DNA of 51,130 nt, from the NCBI GenBank assembly GCA_017512025.1, contig JAFWHH010000003.1, positions 1-51,130 of the forward strand, written 5' to 3'. The translations under genes and the position numbers were made by a program. Position 1 is the stretch's first letter. Each line of letters opens with the position of its first letter. Positions 1 through 11,500 of this stretch are shown one piece after another. A model generated the notes under the pieces. It had not been told where the DNA came from. It ran no database searches and saw only the letters and a program-made list of their open reading frames with translations. Origin of the DNA: Clostridia bacterium. GTDB taxonomy: Bacteria; Bacillota; Clostridia; TANB77; CAG-508.

Positions 1-1
1 T

Positions 2-298
2 GCTGGTGGTATCGTTGGTGTACTTGAAGGAACACTAAGTAACTCAACAGTTGATGATGTCGATGTTACATCAGCAGGAGGAAATGTTGGTGGTGCAATA
101 GGTGCAACAACAGGAACAGTAGATACTGTAACAGTTAAGAACTCTACAATTCAATCACCAAAGATTGCCGGAGGTGTAGTAGGTGCTGGACTTGCAGATG
201 CTACAACATTATTAAATCTTACAATAGAGAATAATACAATAACATCAACAGGAACATCTGGAGATTACATTGGATCACCAGATATCTATAATCCGTAG
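2..298 (+). CDS. C-terminal end of a GLUG-repeat surface/secreted protein (5' truncated)
   Basis: The frame is open from the window edge to a TAG stop and encodes the last 98 residues of a larger protein. The text is made of GLUG-type motifs (AGGIVG, VGGAIG, AGGVVG) separated by Thr/Asn-rich strands, the same style as the C-terminal half of the 2565-aa protein at 5521-13218. GLUG repeats are known from extracellular proteins and probably stack as a beta-solenoid. The protein ends in SPDIYNP with no hydrophobic segment or basic tail, so it is not membrane- or sortase-anchored by itself. A terminator follows. By analogy with the 3143/5521 pair, a membrane-anchored SpaA-type gene may lie just upstream outside the window; that is inference. 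Confidence 0.85.
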   Translation, partial: AGGIVGVLEGTLSNSTVDDVDVTSAGGNVGGAIGATTGTVDTVTVKNSTIQSPKIAGGVVGAGLADATTLLNLTIENNTITSTGTSGDYIGSPDIYNP

Positions 299-340
299 TG
301 AATTTTAGATATTCTGATTATGAATAATAAAATATAAATA

Positions 341-374
341 AAAGAGGATTTACAATTTGTAAATCCTCTTTTTT
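341..374 (+). terminator. Intrinsic terminator after the truncated GLUG gene
   Basis: A perfect 14-bp stem (341-354 with 358-371) with a 3-nt loop runs into a T-run (369-374). The core AGGATTTACA/TGTAAATCCT is almost the same as in the terminator after the other GLUG gene (13252-13286), which suggests the 3' ends of both genes share ancestry. Confidence 0.9.
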
Positions 375-439
375 AGCTGTTAAAATAAGATACTGTATAT
401 ACATATAAATATTTAAAATAATTTATATATATGCTAAAG

Positions 440-483
440 CTTACGGATACTGGGCAAGAGCCTTCAATATTAATAATCCGTAA
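440..483 (+). other. Hairpin with a TACGGATA motif upstream of the 577 gene
   Basis: TTACGGAT (441-448) pairs with ATCCGTAA (476-483). Inside is a small GGGC-AAGA-GCCT hairpin (452-463), then TTCAATATTA. The element sits upstream of the probable promoter, so it is either a DNA element or part of a read-through transcript. A related string, CYTACGGATA-hairpin-TCA..AATATTA, occurs at 38797-38841 before another surface-protein gene. I do not recognise it as a known RNA family. Confidence 0.4.
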
Positions 484-500
484 AAATTTTAAAAAAAATA

Positions 501-529
501 TTCAAACTTAAAATGTCTTATGGTATACT
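501..529 (+). promoter_or_regulatory. Sigma-A-type promoter for the 577 gene
   Basis: TTCAAA (501-506), a 17-bp spacer and TATACT (524-529), with TG at 521-522 giving an extended -10. The predicted start is near 536, leaving a leader of about 40 nt before the ATG at 577 and its AAAGGAAAAGGG ribosome binding region. Confidence 0.65.
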
Positions 530-550
530 CGAAGAGGATAAAACCATAAG
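517..550. promoter_or_regulatory. Inverted repeat flanking the -10 box, possible operator
   Basis: CTTATGGT (517-524) and its exact complement ACCATAAG (543-550) flank the -10 box and the predicted start site. The placement suits a repressor operator, or a short hairpin at the 5' end of the transcript. The seen fact is the 8-bp perfect inverted repeat; the function is inferred. Confidence 0.4.
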
Positions 551-576
551 ATATTTTTGGAAAGGAAAAGGGAATA

Positions 577-2907
577 ATGGAAGGAAACAAAAGAAAAATC
601 TTTAAAAATCCCAAAGCCATAATTGGAGTTTTGGCGGTATGTTTAGTTGCAATACTAATTTCATTAGCTGCAAATATATATGGTGAAGGGTCAACATCAG
701 TATCTTTAGTTAAACCAGAAAAATATTTAGCAGATCCAGAAGAGCCTACTCAAACAACTCAAGGATCAGTTATTGTAAAATACGTTGATAGCTACGGAAA
801 TGATATTGCAGAGTCTGAGACTAAAACTGGAACATTAGGAGAAGAATACAGTATCGATAGAAAAGCTATTGATGGATACAAAGCTAAAGGTAATGATCCA
901 ATTAATAAAAAAGGAAATTATGATGTAAATACACCGACAGTAACATTTGTGTATGAAGAATTTTCATCAGAAGTAAGAAGTTCTAGCGATGGAGAAAATG
1001 TTACTATTCAGGTTGTAAAAGACAAGGATGATACTGTAAATAAAGAGTATAAATTGAAGATTGTTACAGTAAACTCAGAAGATGAACCATTTCCAAATAC
1101 GGAAATTAGAGTAACTGGACAGAATTCAACAGTAATTAGACAAGGAACTGACTATACTGGTACGTATGTTGTTGGAAGTTTAACTGCAAATAACACAACA
1201 GCAGAGGTATACCATATAGATCAATCAACACCAAGTGGATACTATCCAGTAGAAACAATTGACCTTACAATAAACAAGACTCTAGATGGCGACGAGTATA
1301 TGGCAAGTTCAAGTGTTAATGATATTGAAGGTGTAACTACAGAAGTTGACGAAGACAATCAAGAGATAATTGTTAAGATAGTGAGACGTTTAAGACCAAA
1401 TCCACCAAGACCACAATATTTCAGTTTAAAAATCGAATACAAAATAAATGGTGAATATATAGATGGCGTTAAACTTAATGTCAATGCAATGGGAGAATCT
1501 GCAGATTTTACAACTGAAGATGGAATAATAACATTAGGCTCTGTTCCAGCAGCAATTGGTAGCAATTATGTATTTAAAATAAAAGAAGTATCTCTACCAA
1601 GCGGATATGATCCAGTAATGGGTGAAGGTGTTGAAGGTATTGTAACAGTAACAGCAAATCAAGCTGGAGAAACATTAAACGTTGACTATTCAGCTACTAC
1701 AAACGATGTAGAAGGCTTATCTGTAAATGTAAATGGTAACATGGTTACTATCACAATAAGTGGTGTTAAAGAAGAAGATAAATATGATTTAGCACTTAAG
1801 AAATTTATTAGTAAGATTGATAATGAAACAATAGAAAACAGAGCACCAGTTGTTAAGAAAACAGCTAATGGATATTCATATGAAATGAATACAGAAACAG
1901 AGAAAGCTTCAAATGGACAAAAAGTAACATATACATTACGTACATTCAATGAAAGCGAAAGAAACGGAGAAGGTAAGAGAGTTAACGAATTTATTCCAAA
2001 AGGACTTGTATTCTTACCAGAAGATAGCGTAAACGTTGAAAACGGATGGAAAATGTACAAGAAAGTTGATGGCAGCCTTGTTGAAGTTACAGATCCAGAT
2101 GAGGCAGAATTAATTGCAACAGATAAATTAATTGGAACAGCTATACCAGGATTTGGTGGAGATGTTGCTGAAGGTGAAGTAGCAGATTTAAGTTATTTAG
2201 ATGTTCAAGCAGTATTCGTAGTAGATGATTCTGTATTTACTGAAAAAGAAAACAGAATAATCGAGAATACAGCACAAATTGAACCAAATGACAATGATGA
2301 CAATGGTGATAATGATACAACAACAGAAAAGATATATGTTAAATACTTTGATTTAAAGATTGAAAAGAAAATCAAAGAAGTTAAAGTTACAACTGATGGA
2401 AATACAACTACAAAAACAAAAGTTGGTGATGAACTAGTTAAAGTTGATATACCAAGAAGCAAGATCAATGGAGCAGTATTAGATGTAACATATACACTTA
2501 CAGTAAGCAATGTTGGTGAAATACCAGGATATGCAACAGATATCGAAGATAAAATCCCTAAGGGAATGAAGCTTGTTGATGAAAATGGATGGGAAGGTGC
2601 AGAAGAGTATGCAAATTATAGAGAGCTTTCAGAAACTATAATAAACCCAGGAGAATCAAAGACATTTGATATTAAATTTACATGGACATTAAGTGAACAA
2701 GATGTAGGACTAAAAGTTAACTCAGCTCAAATAGTAACATACTACAACTTATCTGGAGCACCAGATATAACACCTGATAATATAGCTGAAGAGCCATTAT
2801 TAATAGCTGTTAAGACTGGTAAGAAAGCAATTATAACTGTTGAAGTTATTGCAGCACTAGCATTAGCAACAGGATTAGTAATATATATCAAGAAGAAAAA
2901 TAGTTAA
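577..2907 (+). CDS. Anchored SpaA/MucBP-type fimbrial surface protein (paralogue A)
   Basis: 776-aa surface protein. Residues 1-13 are basic and 14-33 hydrophobic (signal/membrane segment). A MucBP-like beta domain follows at about 63-128, then SpaA-like domains near 157-250 and 282-395, then an isopeptide-type 'YDLALKK' module from about 404 and a second 'FDLKIEKK' module at about 591-735. The C-terminus has AVKTG (744-748), a hydrophobic stretch and the tail YIKKKNS, the layout of a sortase signal without the usual proline. The start is set by AAAGGAAAAGGG just upstream. It is a diverged paralogue of the next gene; both contain NDDNGDNDTTTEKIYVKYFD. It has its own promoter and terminator, so it is probably monocistronic. 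The likely role is a cell-wall-attached adhesin or fibre subunit; no ligand can be read from the sequence. Confidence 0.88.
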   Translation: MEGNKRKIFKNPKAIIGVLAVCLVAILISLAANIYGEGSTSVSLVKPEKYLADPEEPTQTTQGSVIVKYVDSYGNDIAESETKTGTLGEEYSIDRKAIDGYKAKGNDPINKKGNYDVNTPTVTFVYEEFSSEVRSSSDGENVTIQVVKDKDDTVNKEYKLKIVTVNSEDEPFPNTEIRVTGQNSTVIRQGTDYTGTYVVGSLTANNTTAEVYHIDQSTPSGYYPVETIDLTINKTLDGDEYMASSSVNDIEGVTTEVDEDNQEIIVKIVRRLRPNPPRPQYFSLKIEYKINGEYIDGVKLNVNAMGESADFTTEDGIITLGSVPAAIGSNYVFKIKEVSLPSGYDPVMGEGVEGIVTVTANQAGETLNVDYSATTNDVEGLSVNVNGNMVTITISGVKEEDKYDLALKKFISKIDNETIENRAPVVKKTANGYSYEMNTETEKASNGQKVTYTLRTFNESERNGEGKRVNEFIPKGLVFLPEDSVNVENGWKMYKKVDGSLVEVTDPDEAELIATDKLIGTAIPGFGGDVAEGEVADLSYLDVQAVFVVDDSVFTEKENRIIENTAQIEPNDNDDNGDNDTTTEKIYVKYFDLKIEKKIKEVKVTTDGNTTTKTKVGDELVKVDIPRSKINGAVLDVTYTLTVSNVGEIPGYATDIEDKIPKGMKLVDENGWEGAEEYANYRELSETIINPGESKTFDIKFTWTLSEQDVGLKVNSAQIVTYYNLSGAPDITPDNIAEEPLLIAVKTGKKAIITVEVIAALALATGLVIYIKKKNS

Positions 2908-2921
2908 TAACTAAATAAATT

Positions 2922-2957
2922 AAAAGACTTACGATTTAATCGTAAGTCTTTTTTTTT
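2922..2957 (+). terminator. Intrinsic terminator after paralogue A
   Basis: GACTTACGATT (2926-2936) pairs with the following AATCGTAAGTC (2938-2948) around a tiny loop, extended by A/T pairs on each side and followed by a run of nine T's. Confidence 0.92.
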
Positions 2958-3051
2958 GTATATATGGGGAATAATTAGATTTAATAAAAAAGACACAAGA
3001 TTGTAATGAAAATGAAATAATACTTTATATGACATGTTTCCCTAATAAATA

Positions 3052-3069
3052 TTAAATATTGATATTTAA
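3052..3069. promoter_or_regulatory. AT-rich palindrome upstream of the 3143 promoter
   Basis: TTAAATAT-TG-ATATTTAA is a perfect 8+8 inverted repeat with a 2-bp centre, ending 9 bp before the -35 box. It could bind an activator, but AT-rich palindromes arise easily in such DNA, so confidence is low. Confidence 0.25.
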
Positions 3070-3078
3070 ATACTTAAC

Positions 3079-3107
3079 TTGTAAGATACCTATTTAGTAT
3101 TTATATT
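3079..3107 (+). promoter_or_regulatory. Sigma-A-type promoter for the 3143-5521 two-gene operon
   Basis: TTGTAA (3079-3084), a 17-bp spacer and TATATT (3102-3107). The predicted start near 3114 gives a leader of about 30 nt containing AAGAAAGGG before the ATG. Confidence 0.6.
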
Positions 3108-3142
3108 ATAAACAATTATAAAAAAAAGAAAGGGTAATTCAT

Positions 3143-5521
3143 ATGAGAAATGTATTAAAGGAAAACAGAACTAAAAAGATACTAGCAGTTATATCAATTG
3201 TTGCAATAATGGCTCTTGCAATAATTGTAGCTGTATCAAACGGCGGAAAAAACAATGTAGCAGAAGATGCAAGTAAAAGCGTTGCTACGGTTGAAAGCAA
3301 AAAACTAAATGAGGGTGACGAAGTTACAAGTACAGGATATATTACTGTACATTACCAAGATGAAAATGGAACAGACTTAATTCAATCTGTTCAACATTCT
3401 GGTGAAATTGGAACTTGGTATGAATTTGAGCCAGCTGAGATTGAGGGATACAGAAGTAATAGCATCAATCCAGTAAACAGATGTGGATATTATGAATTCG
3501 CAAGTGATGATGTAATATTTAAATACACACCACTAGGTGATGACTATGATGTTACATGGACAAACGAGGGCGTTGATGGAGCCGAAGATACAGTAATCAA
3601 CGTTGGAGTTGATAATATAAGAAGCACAACTGAATATGGATTAATCATTATAACTGAAGATGAAGATGGAAATGTAGTAAACGGAACTGAATTCAAAGTA
3701 TCAGATGGTGATACAGTTGTTAAAGAAGGTGCAGTTCAAAATGGAAAATTATATGTTGGTAAAGTTGGATTCAACCAAGACAAGACATATACATTTGGGA
3801 TAGAGCAAACTGTTGAAGTAGAGCCATATGCTTCAATGGAAGGAACTGCTACATTATCAGTAGGTGTAGAGTGGGATAATACAAACAAAAGATTCAAAAT
3901 CACTGGTTCAAGCATCGACAATAGCAAAGCTCAAGTAAGTGTAAATGAGAATAATGAAATTGTTGTTAGAATATTAAATGAAGAAAGAGAGCTACCACCA
4001 CCACCAGAAAGTACATTAAATGTAAGAATTGAATATAAAGTAGATGGCAAATTAGTTGATGGTGTTACATTAGGAGTAGATAGTGGATCAGGAGTAGTAG
4101 AAAAAACTACAGCTGATGGAATTATCTATTTAGATAATGTAGTTGTTAGAGAATTAGGTGATTTAACTTATAAAGTAACTGAAATATCAGTTCCAGATGG
4201 AATTATTCCAGTAATGGGAGAAGGCGTTGAAGGAATTGCTACAATTACACCAAGATTAAACCAAGAAGGAACAGGATTTGATTTTTCAGGAAGAACAAAT
4301 GATATTGAAGGATTTTCTATCAATATTAATGGTGGAAATGCAGTTATCACTGTAAGCGCCAAAGCTAAAAAGTATGATCTTTCTTTAAAGAAATTTATTG
4401 ATCAAATAGATGATGAATATGTAGAGAATAGAGAGCCAAAAGTTGTAATGGGAAAAGACGGAAAATATGTATATCAAACAAGTAACAAAATAGAGAAAGC
4501 TGCAAATGGACAAAAAGTTACATACATATTACGTACATACAACGAAAGCAAAATTGATGGAGAAGGAAAGAGAGTTATAGAATACATTCCTAGAGGATTA
4601 AAATATTTACCAGATGATACAACAAACCAACAATTCGGATGGAGAATGTATAGAGTTGAAAATGATGGCGTTTTAGTAGAAACAACTGATATAAATAAAG
4701 CTGAAGTTATAGCAACAGACTATATTGAAGGTCAAACTATAATGGGATTTGATGGAAATGTAGCTGAAGGCGAGGAAGTTTCTCTAAACCATTTAGATGT
4801 TAAAGCAGTATTTGAAGTTGATGAGAGTGTATTTACTGGAAAAGAAAACAGAATTATAGAAAATACAGCATCAATTGGAAAAAATGAAAACGATGACAAT
4901 GGTGATAATGATACAACAACAGAAAAGATATATGTTAAATATTTCGATTTAAAAACAACAAAATACATTAAATCAGTAAGAACTAAAAATGAGAAAAAAG
5001 ATGAAACAAAACTTTATGGTGAAAGTACAGATAATTCTGTAATCAAAGTTGATGTACCAAAGAGCCAAGTAAATAAAACAACACTAACAGTTACATATAC
5101 AATAAAGGTAGAAAATGTTGGAGAGATAGCTGGATATGCTACAAAAGTTGTTGATTACTTACCAGATGGATTTGAAGTAGTTAATAAAACAGATTGGACA
5201 GTAGACGGACAAGTAGCAACATGTACTAAATTAGATAGCACATTATTAATGCCAGGTGAAAGTACAACAATAGATATAGTATGTGATTGGAAATTAGGAG
5301 ACAAACAAATCGGTTCAAGAGTAAACGAAGCTAGCGTTACAGAATATGATAATGATTATCATTCAACAGATATAACACCAGATAACAACGATAAAGAAGA
5401 AATAATCGCTGCAATTACAACAGGTAAAACAGTATTTGTTGCAACAGGAATTATATTCGGGATTGTTGCAATAATTGCAATTGTATATATAAGAAACAAA
5501 AGAAAGGAGGGAATAGCTTAA
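3143..5521 (+). CDS. Anchored SpaA/MucBP-type fimbrial surface protein (paralogue B)
   Basis: 792-aa paralogue of the 577 product with the same order of parts: basic N-terminus plus hydrophobic segment (about residues 12-34), MucBP-like domain (about 68-130), two SpaA-like domains, a 'YDLSLKKFI' isopeptide-type module, a second 'YFDLKTTKYIK' module, and AITTG (757-761) before a hydrophobic stretch and the tail RNKRKEGIA. The start is preceded by AAGAAAGGG. Its TAA stop shares one base with the ATG of the next gene, and the strong AGAAAGGAGG site lies inside its own last codons, so the two genes are translationally coupled. This suggests the wall-anchored protein and the unanchored LRR/GLUG protein are made in step and work together, which is inference. 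Confidence 0.88.
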   Translation: MRNVLKENRTKKILAVISIVAIMALAIIVAVSNGGKNNVAEDASKSVATVESKKLNEGDEVTSTGYITVHYQDENGTDLIQSVQHSGEIGTWYEFEPAEIEGYRSNSINPVNRCGYYEFASDDVIFKYTPLGDDYDVTWTNEGVDGAEDTVINVGVDNIRSTTEYGLIIITEDEDGNVVNGTEFKVSDGDTVVKEGAVQNGKLYVGKVGFNQDKTYTFGIEQTVEVEPYASMEGTATLSVGVEWDNTNKRFKITGSSIDNSKAQVSVNENNEIVVRILNEERELPPPPESTLNVRIEYKVDGKLVDGVTLGVDSGSGVVEKTTADGIIYLDNVVVRELGDLTYKVTEISVPDGIIPVMGEGVEGIATITPRLNQEGTGFDFSGRTNDIEGFSININGGNAVITVSAKAKKYDLSLKKFIDQIDDEYVENREPKVVMGKDGKYVYQTSNKIEKAANGQKVTYILRTYNESKIDGEGKRVIEYIPRGLKYLPDDTTNQQFGWRMYRVENDGVLVETTDINKAEVIATDYIEGQTIMGFDGNVAEGEEVSLNHLDVKAVFEVDESVFTGKENRIIENTASIGKNENDDNGDNDTTTEKIYVKYFDLKTTKYIKSVRTKNEKKDETKLYGESTDNSVIKVDVPKSQVNKTTLTVTYTIKVENVGEIAGYATKVVDYLPDGFEVVNKTDWTVDGQVATCTKLDSTLLMPGESTTIDIVCDWKLGDKQIGSRVNEASVTEYDNDYHSTDITPDNNDKEEIIAAITTGKTVFVATGIIFGIVAIIAIVYIRNKRKEGIA

Positions 5522-5523
5522 TG
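5501..5523 (+). promoter_or_regulatory. Shine-Dalgarno and TAATG coupling junction
   Basis: AGAAAGGAGG (5501-5510) lies within the end of the 3143 gene and serves the ATG at 5521. The stop TAA (5519-5521) and start ATG (5521-5523) overlap by one base, the classic arrangement for translational coupling. Confidence 0.8.
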
Positions 5524-8500
5524 AAACTAAAGATAAGAAACATATTATGTGCCATCTTAATGATGTTTATAGTATTATTAATAAGTAGTAAATCAAAAGC
5601 TGCTGAAACAACAGTAGGCGGAGTAACATATACATATGATGTAGTAAATGGAAAAGCAGAAAATGTATGGGTTTCAGCAGGTAAAGACAACTTTACAGGA
5701 GCTATTCCTGGAACAATAGATGGATATACTGTAGTAAGTATAGGTGATGGTACAAACAATATTTTGGGTAATAGAGATTATGGACATTTTGATATGACAC
5801 GTATTTATTTACCACAATTAGATATTGTGAGTAAAATCGAAATACCAAATACAGTAACAAAGATTAATAAATATGCATTTTATTCAGTAGGAAGTAGACA
5901 AGCATATACAATACCAGAAAGTGTTGTAACAATCGATGATTATGCTTTTGCTGAGTCTCATTGTTATGATACAGACATGACTTTAGTTATACCAAATAGT
6001 GTTCAAACAATTGGTGATTCTGCATTTTCTAATAGAGTATCAGTTGAACTAGTTGCTTCTGCCCAACAAAGACCTTATGATCCTGATTCAGCAGCAACAG
6101 GTGCATATCTAAAATCAGTTGCAGATAAACTTGTATTAGGATCAGGTTTAAAAACAATAGGTGCAAATGCATTTTCTTACCAAAAAGGATTAACTGGAGA
6201 GCTTGTAATACCAAGTAACGTTACAACTATTGGAACGGATGCATTTAGAAAAACAAGTCTTTCAAAATTAACATTTCAAGACAGATCTTCAAACGTAAAC
6301 GTTGGTGAGTCAGCTTTTCAATCTTCAGTATTAACAGAAGTAAATTTAAAAGATAAAGTAGTATTGGATAGAAATGTATTCAAAAATTGTGTACAGTTAG
6401 AGGACGTAAACGTTCCAAATACATTTACAACAATACCAGAAGGTGCATTTACAGGTTGCAATAGTTTAACAAGTAGTGAAGTAAATTCTATAATTGCTAA
6501 TGCAAATTCAATTGGTAAAAGTGCTTTTTCGTATTGTGATGGATTAGTTGATGAAATTGTGATACCAAGTTCACTTTCTTCAATGGATACAGGAGTATTT
6601 AGAGAGTGCTCAAATTTAACAAGTGCGAAATTTGAAAATAGTAGCCTAGTAATAATACCTGATAGTACATTCTTTAATTGTACAAGCCTTTCAAACATTA
6701 CAATTGGAAGCAATATTATAGGTATTGGGGAAAATGCATTCGAAGGTTGTACAAGCCTTTCAACTGCAGAGGTTAATGATATATTAACAAATATTCAATC
6801 AATAGGAGAAAAAGCATTTTCTGGATGTACAGGAATTAATGGAAAAATAAATATTAGAGCAGAAGATGTTAGTAGTTATGCTTTTTCAGATTGTAAAAAC
6901 ATGACTGAAGCAGAGTTCTTCTATAATAGAGACACATTAGATCTTGGTGGTGGTACATTTAATAATTGCGAAAGTTTAGTGAATGTTATTTTCCCAGAAG
7001 ATAAAAAGATTGATATTGGAAGTAGTAGTACATTCAATAATTGTAAATCTTTAACAATGGAAAAAGTAAAATATATTCTAGATAATACATCAGGTAGTGT
7101 TGGTAACTCATGTTTTATGAACTGTACAGGTATTGAAGGTGAACTTCATATACCAGCTAATATTACAAGAATTTATGATAGAGCTTTCTACAACGATACA
7201 GGTGTAACTAAAATAGTATTTGATGATATTGATTCAAGAACAAGCAGTCTAGAGCTTGGTGAAAAAGCATTTGGAAATATTGCTACAGAACAAGAAGTAA
7301 TTTATTTACCAAAAATGGAGGGAAGTTGGTATAGTGCTATAAAGGTTGGCTCTAATACTTTCTCAAATATTAAAGATGCATATGTAAATATGAATGAAAT
7401 TATAGATGGAGATACTATACCATACCCAAGTGTTAGATGGTGGGGAACATCAGGTAATAAGGCATATATCCACTATAACGATTGTAAACATAGAATTGAT
7501 ATAACATCTTCATTACCAGGTGTTACATTAGTAAATCCAGACACTGATGAGGTTTTATCTTCTGGAAGTGTGCCTTGCGGAAATGAGTATAAATTTAAAT
7601 TAGTAGTAGATGAAGCATATGCAGATAGATATCCAGATTTAACAATAAAAATTGTTTCTGATGGAGAATATATGAATTCTGATCCTGTTGAAGAGATAAT
7701 TGATCTTGAACCAGGACAAACATATACTTTTGATAGTGTAACAAGAGCTAAGAAAATAATAGTTCAAGCTAAAAGTGAAGGAACAGATTTAGTATTAAGA
7801 CAGTTTATTAGTACTTTAAATGGTAAAAATATCAGACCAACAAGAGCTCCTAATGCTATGGTAGAGAGTAATAAAGCAATTTCATACAGACATACTAAGT
7901 ATCCAATCATTGTTAAGAAAGATGATAAGATAGTTTATGCAGTTAGAGTATACAATGAAGGGGCTACTGAAGGAAAAGCAAATGAAATATCAGTTAGTAT
8001 TCCAGATGGACTTACATTTAAAGCTAACGATGAAATAAATACAACTTATGGTTGGACATTATCAGATGATGGGAAAACAATTTCTACAAGATATTTAGAG
8101 AATGAATCTATTGCTGCATATAGAGGAAGTGGTAGACCAAATTATAAGGAAGTTGAGTATGCATTAGTTGTTGCTGATGGTAGTGATACAGATTTATACA
8201 TGGCTACACTTGCAGAAATAACAGAAGGAAACGATGTAGATACTGCTGAAGGAACAACAATCAGCAGAAGTTTAGATAATTTAATGTATGATGAGAGCAT
8301 GGCTTCATCAACAACAAGTTATATTCACTTTGCAGAAGATGATACAGATTATGAAGATGTATTAATCGAAGCGAAGGCAAGTACTGAGTATAGTTTAGTA
8401 ATTAATAAAATCGATGCTAAAACAGATGAATTATTAAATGGAGCTAAATTTGAATTATTAAATAAAGATAATGAAGTAATTAAATCAGCTGTAACAACAG

Positions 8501-11500
8501 ATGGTAAAATTGATTTTGGATCTATAATAACATATGGTGAAGGAACAGATACTTACTATTTAAGAGAAGTAGAAACACCAGTTGGATATAGAAAGACAAT
8601 CAATGGATTAATGGAAATATCTATTGTTAAGACTCTTAATACATCAGGAGAACTTGAGATAACAATCTACTATGACTTAGACGAAATAGAAGATGAAGAC
8701 AGCGTAAATGATGGTGTAGACGAAGATGAAGAAGTTATTCCAGTTTCAAACCAATTAGAATTATCTCAAATAGGAACAGATGCTGAACATACAATTGATG
8801 GAACAACATATACATTTAGTAAAGATGCACACTATAAATTAGTAAATGATATAACAATTACTGGTGAAAACTGGTCAGGAATTGAAGATTTTACAGGAAT
8901 ATTAGATGGTGATGAACATACAATTTCTGGATTAAAGATTAATGTTAACAATAATGAAAAAGCAGGTTTATTCAAACAATGCTCTGGATCTATTATTGAC
9001 TTAACAATTAACAATGCAAAAATAACAGGAACAACAAATGCAGAATCTCCAAAGATTGGTGTATTTGTTGGATATATGACAGAGGGTAGTTTAATTAACT
9101 GTCATTTAACAAATTCAAGCATAGAGACAAACGTACAAAATGTTGGTGGTTTAATAGGACATACAAAAGACTTAGTAAAATTAAGTGGATGTTCAACAGA
9201 TGAGAATACAACAATTAAAGCTAAATACAATATTGGTGGTCTTGTTGGATGTTCAGTAAACCAAATAGACATTGATAATTGTAGCAATGCTGCAGACATA
9301 ACAGGTTCAGACTATAATGTAGGTGGTATTGTTGGATTTGCTGATAAGGCAATTAATGTTAAGAAAACAAATAATAGTGGTAATATAACATCAGTTGAGA
9401 TATCTACAGTTGTAACAGAAACGAGACCATACCCAACGATGCCAAATTATGTAGTACAAACTACTGATTATGTTGGATGTACAAACATCGGTGGTATTGT
9501 AGGATATGTAAACAGTAGCTCTGTAATAAATGCTACAGAATGTACAAATACAGGAGATATATATGGTTTAACTAACATAGGTGGTATTGTTGGTTATTCA
9601 GAAGCAGTAACTAATATGACACTATGTACAAACGATGGAGAAGTGACAGCAAAGAAACATAATGTTGGTGGTATTGTTGGACATGTTGAACCAAAAGGTG
9701 AAGCCTCTGCTCAAACAGTTGTTGATATGGATGAAAATCATGTTATAAACCTATATATTAGAAATAAATCAACACAAGGTAAATATGTATTAAATGTATT
9801 TGCATTAGATGCTGCAAGCAACGAAAAAGTTAAGCTTGCTGGTGCTAAATTTAGTATATATGGTGCTAATAAAGAAGCAATAGTTGAAAATCAAACAGTT
9901 GATGCAAATGGAAACATTAAAATAGACAATAACATATTAAATTCATTAGTTTCTGATGTATTCTTCATTAAAGAAACAGAAGCACCAGAAGGATATGAAG
10001 TATTAGTTAAAGACTATATAATGTTAGAAGTTAAAAAGACATGGAATGCTGAGACTGAGAAATATGAAATTTCAGGTGTTAGCCAAGTTGTTACAAGTAT
10101 GGATGATGTAACACTATCAGAAAATGTAATAGCTAACGCTAATGGTGAGGAAATACCAAATGAAGCTGGTTCAGGTAGAACAGCTAATACAAATGATAAC
10201 GAAGAGCCACAAACTCAAACTATATACTATAAATCAACAAAGGCAGTATTTGAGTCATGTACAAATAATGGTAAAATAGAAGGTCAAAATGAGCTTACTG
10301 GTGTAAACGGTGGTTCAACAGCAGGAGGTATTGTTGGATTAGCAAGAGGCTTTGTAGAAGTATACAACAGTAATAACACAGCTGAAATTAAAACTCCGTC
10401 AAATCAATACTATCCATTAACTAATGCTGGTGGTATTGTTGGAGATATGTCAATAATATTGCTTGCAAATGAGTCAATCGTAAGTGGTTGTACAAATAGT
10501 GGTAATGTAACATCAGCAAATGCCGGAGGTATAGTTGGTGTAACAGGATCTAAGATATTTGTTGAAAACTGTGAAAACACAGGTACAATAAGCACAACAT
10601 ACGGAAATGTTGGTGGAATTATAGGACAAGCATTACATCATACAACTTTATATGGATGTACTAATAAAGCAATAATTACAGGCGGTGCTTCAGGTTACAC
10701 TGCTGGTGGTTTAATTGGTGCTGACGGATATTCAATGGGTGGTTATGATATAAACACTTTAGGTTTCTTCATAAGAAATGAATACTTATGTATAGAAGGT
10801 TGTACAGTAAGTAATACAGAAGTTACTGGATTTAAAGTTGGTGGATTAGTCGGAGATATGACATCTACAGAGAATTTCATTTATGGATGTACAGTAAGTG
10901 ATAGTACATTTGATTCACCAAATAGTGGTGATGCTTCAGCTTGTGTAGGAACATTCAATGGTGCAGAAATACTTGTTGAAGATACAACTGTACAAGATTG
11001 TACTGTATCTGCTAAGGCAACTGCTGCAGGTGTTGTAGCGGGACAATATGGATGGCATGGCAATGGAAGTTCAAATGATTCAAATTGGGATAGACAAATT
11101 TATAAATACCATAATGTAAAAGTTCTTGGTTCTACAATTTCTGGTAAAGATGCTTCAGGAATCATGTCTCAATATCTTTCTTATTCAACTAATGCCGATA
11201 CAGTAGAATTTGAATTTGCTGATTGTTATGTAGGTGCTAGCGAAAATAATAATAAGACAATAATTACAGAAACAAGTGGTACTGGAAATCACGCAGCAGG
11301 AATGTTTAGTAATCTTTATGGATATGAGATAGACGATACGAAAACATCATTTGAAAATTGTACGGTTGAAAACACAGAGATTTACGATGATGATGAATGT
11401 GGTGGAATATTCGGATTTGTATGGGAGATTGATGGTCCATTTACATTTACAAATTGTAAGGTTAAATCATGTAAAATAACAACAACTGGTAGAGGTATTG

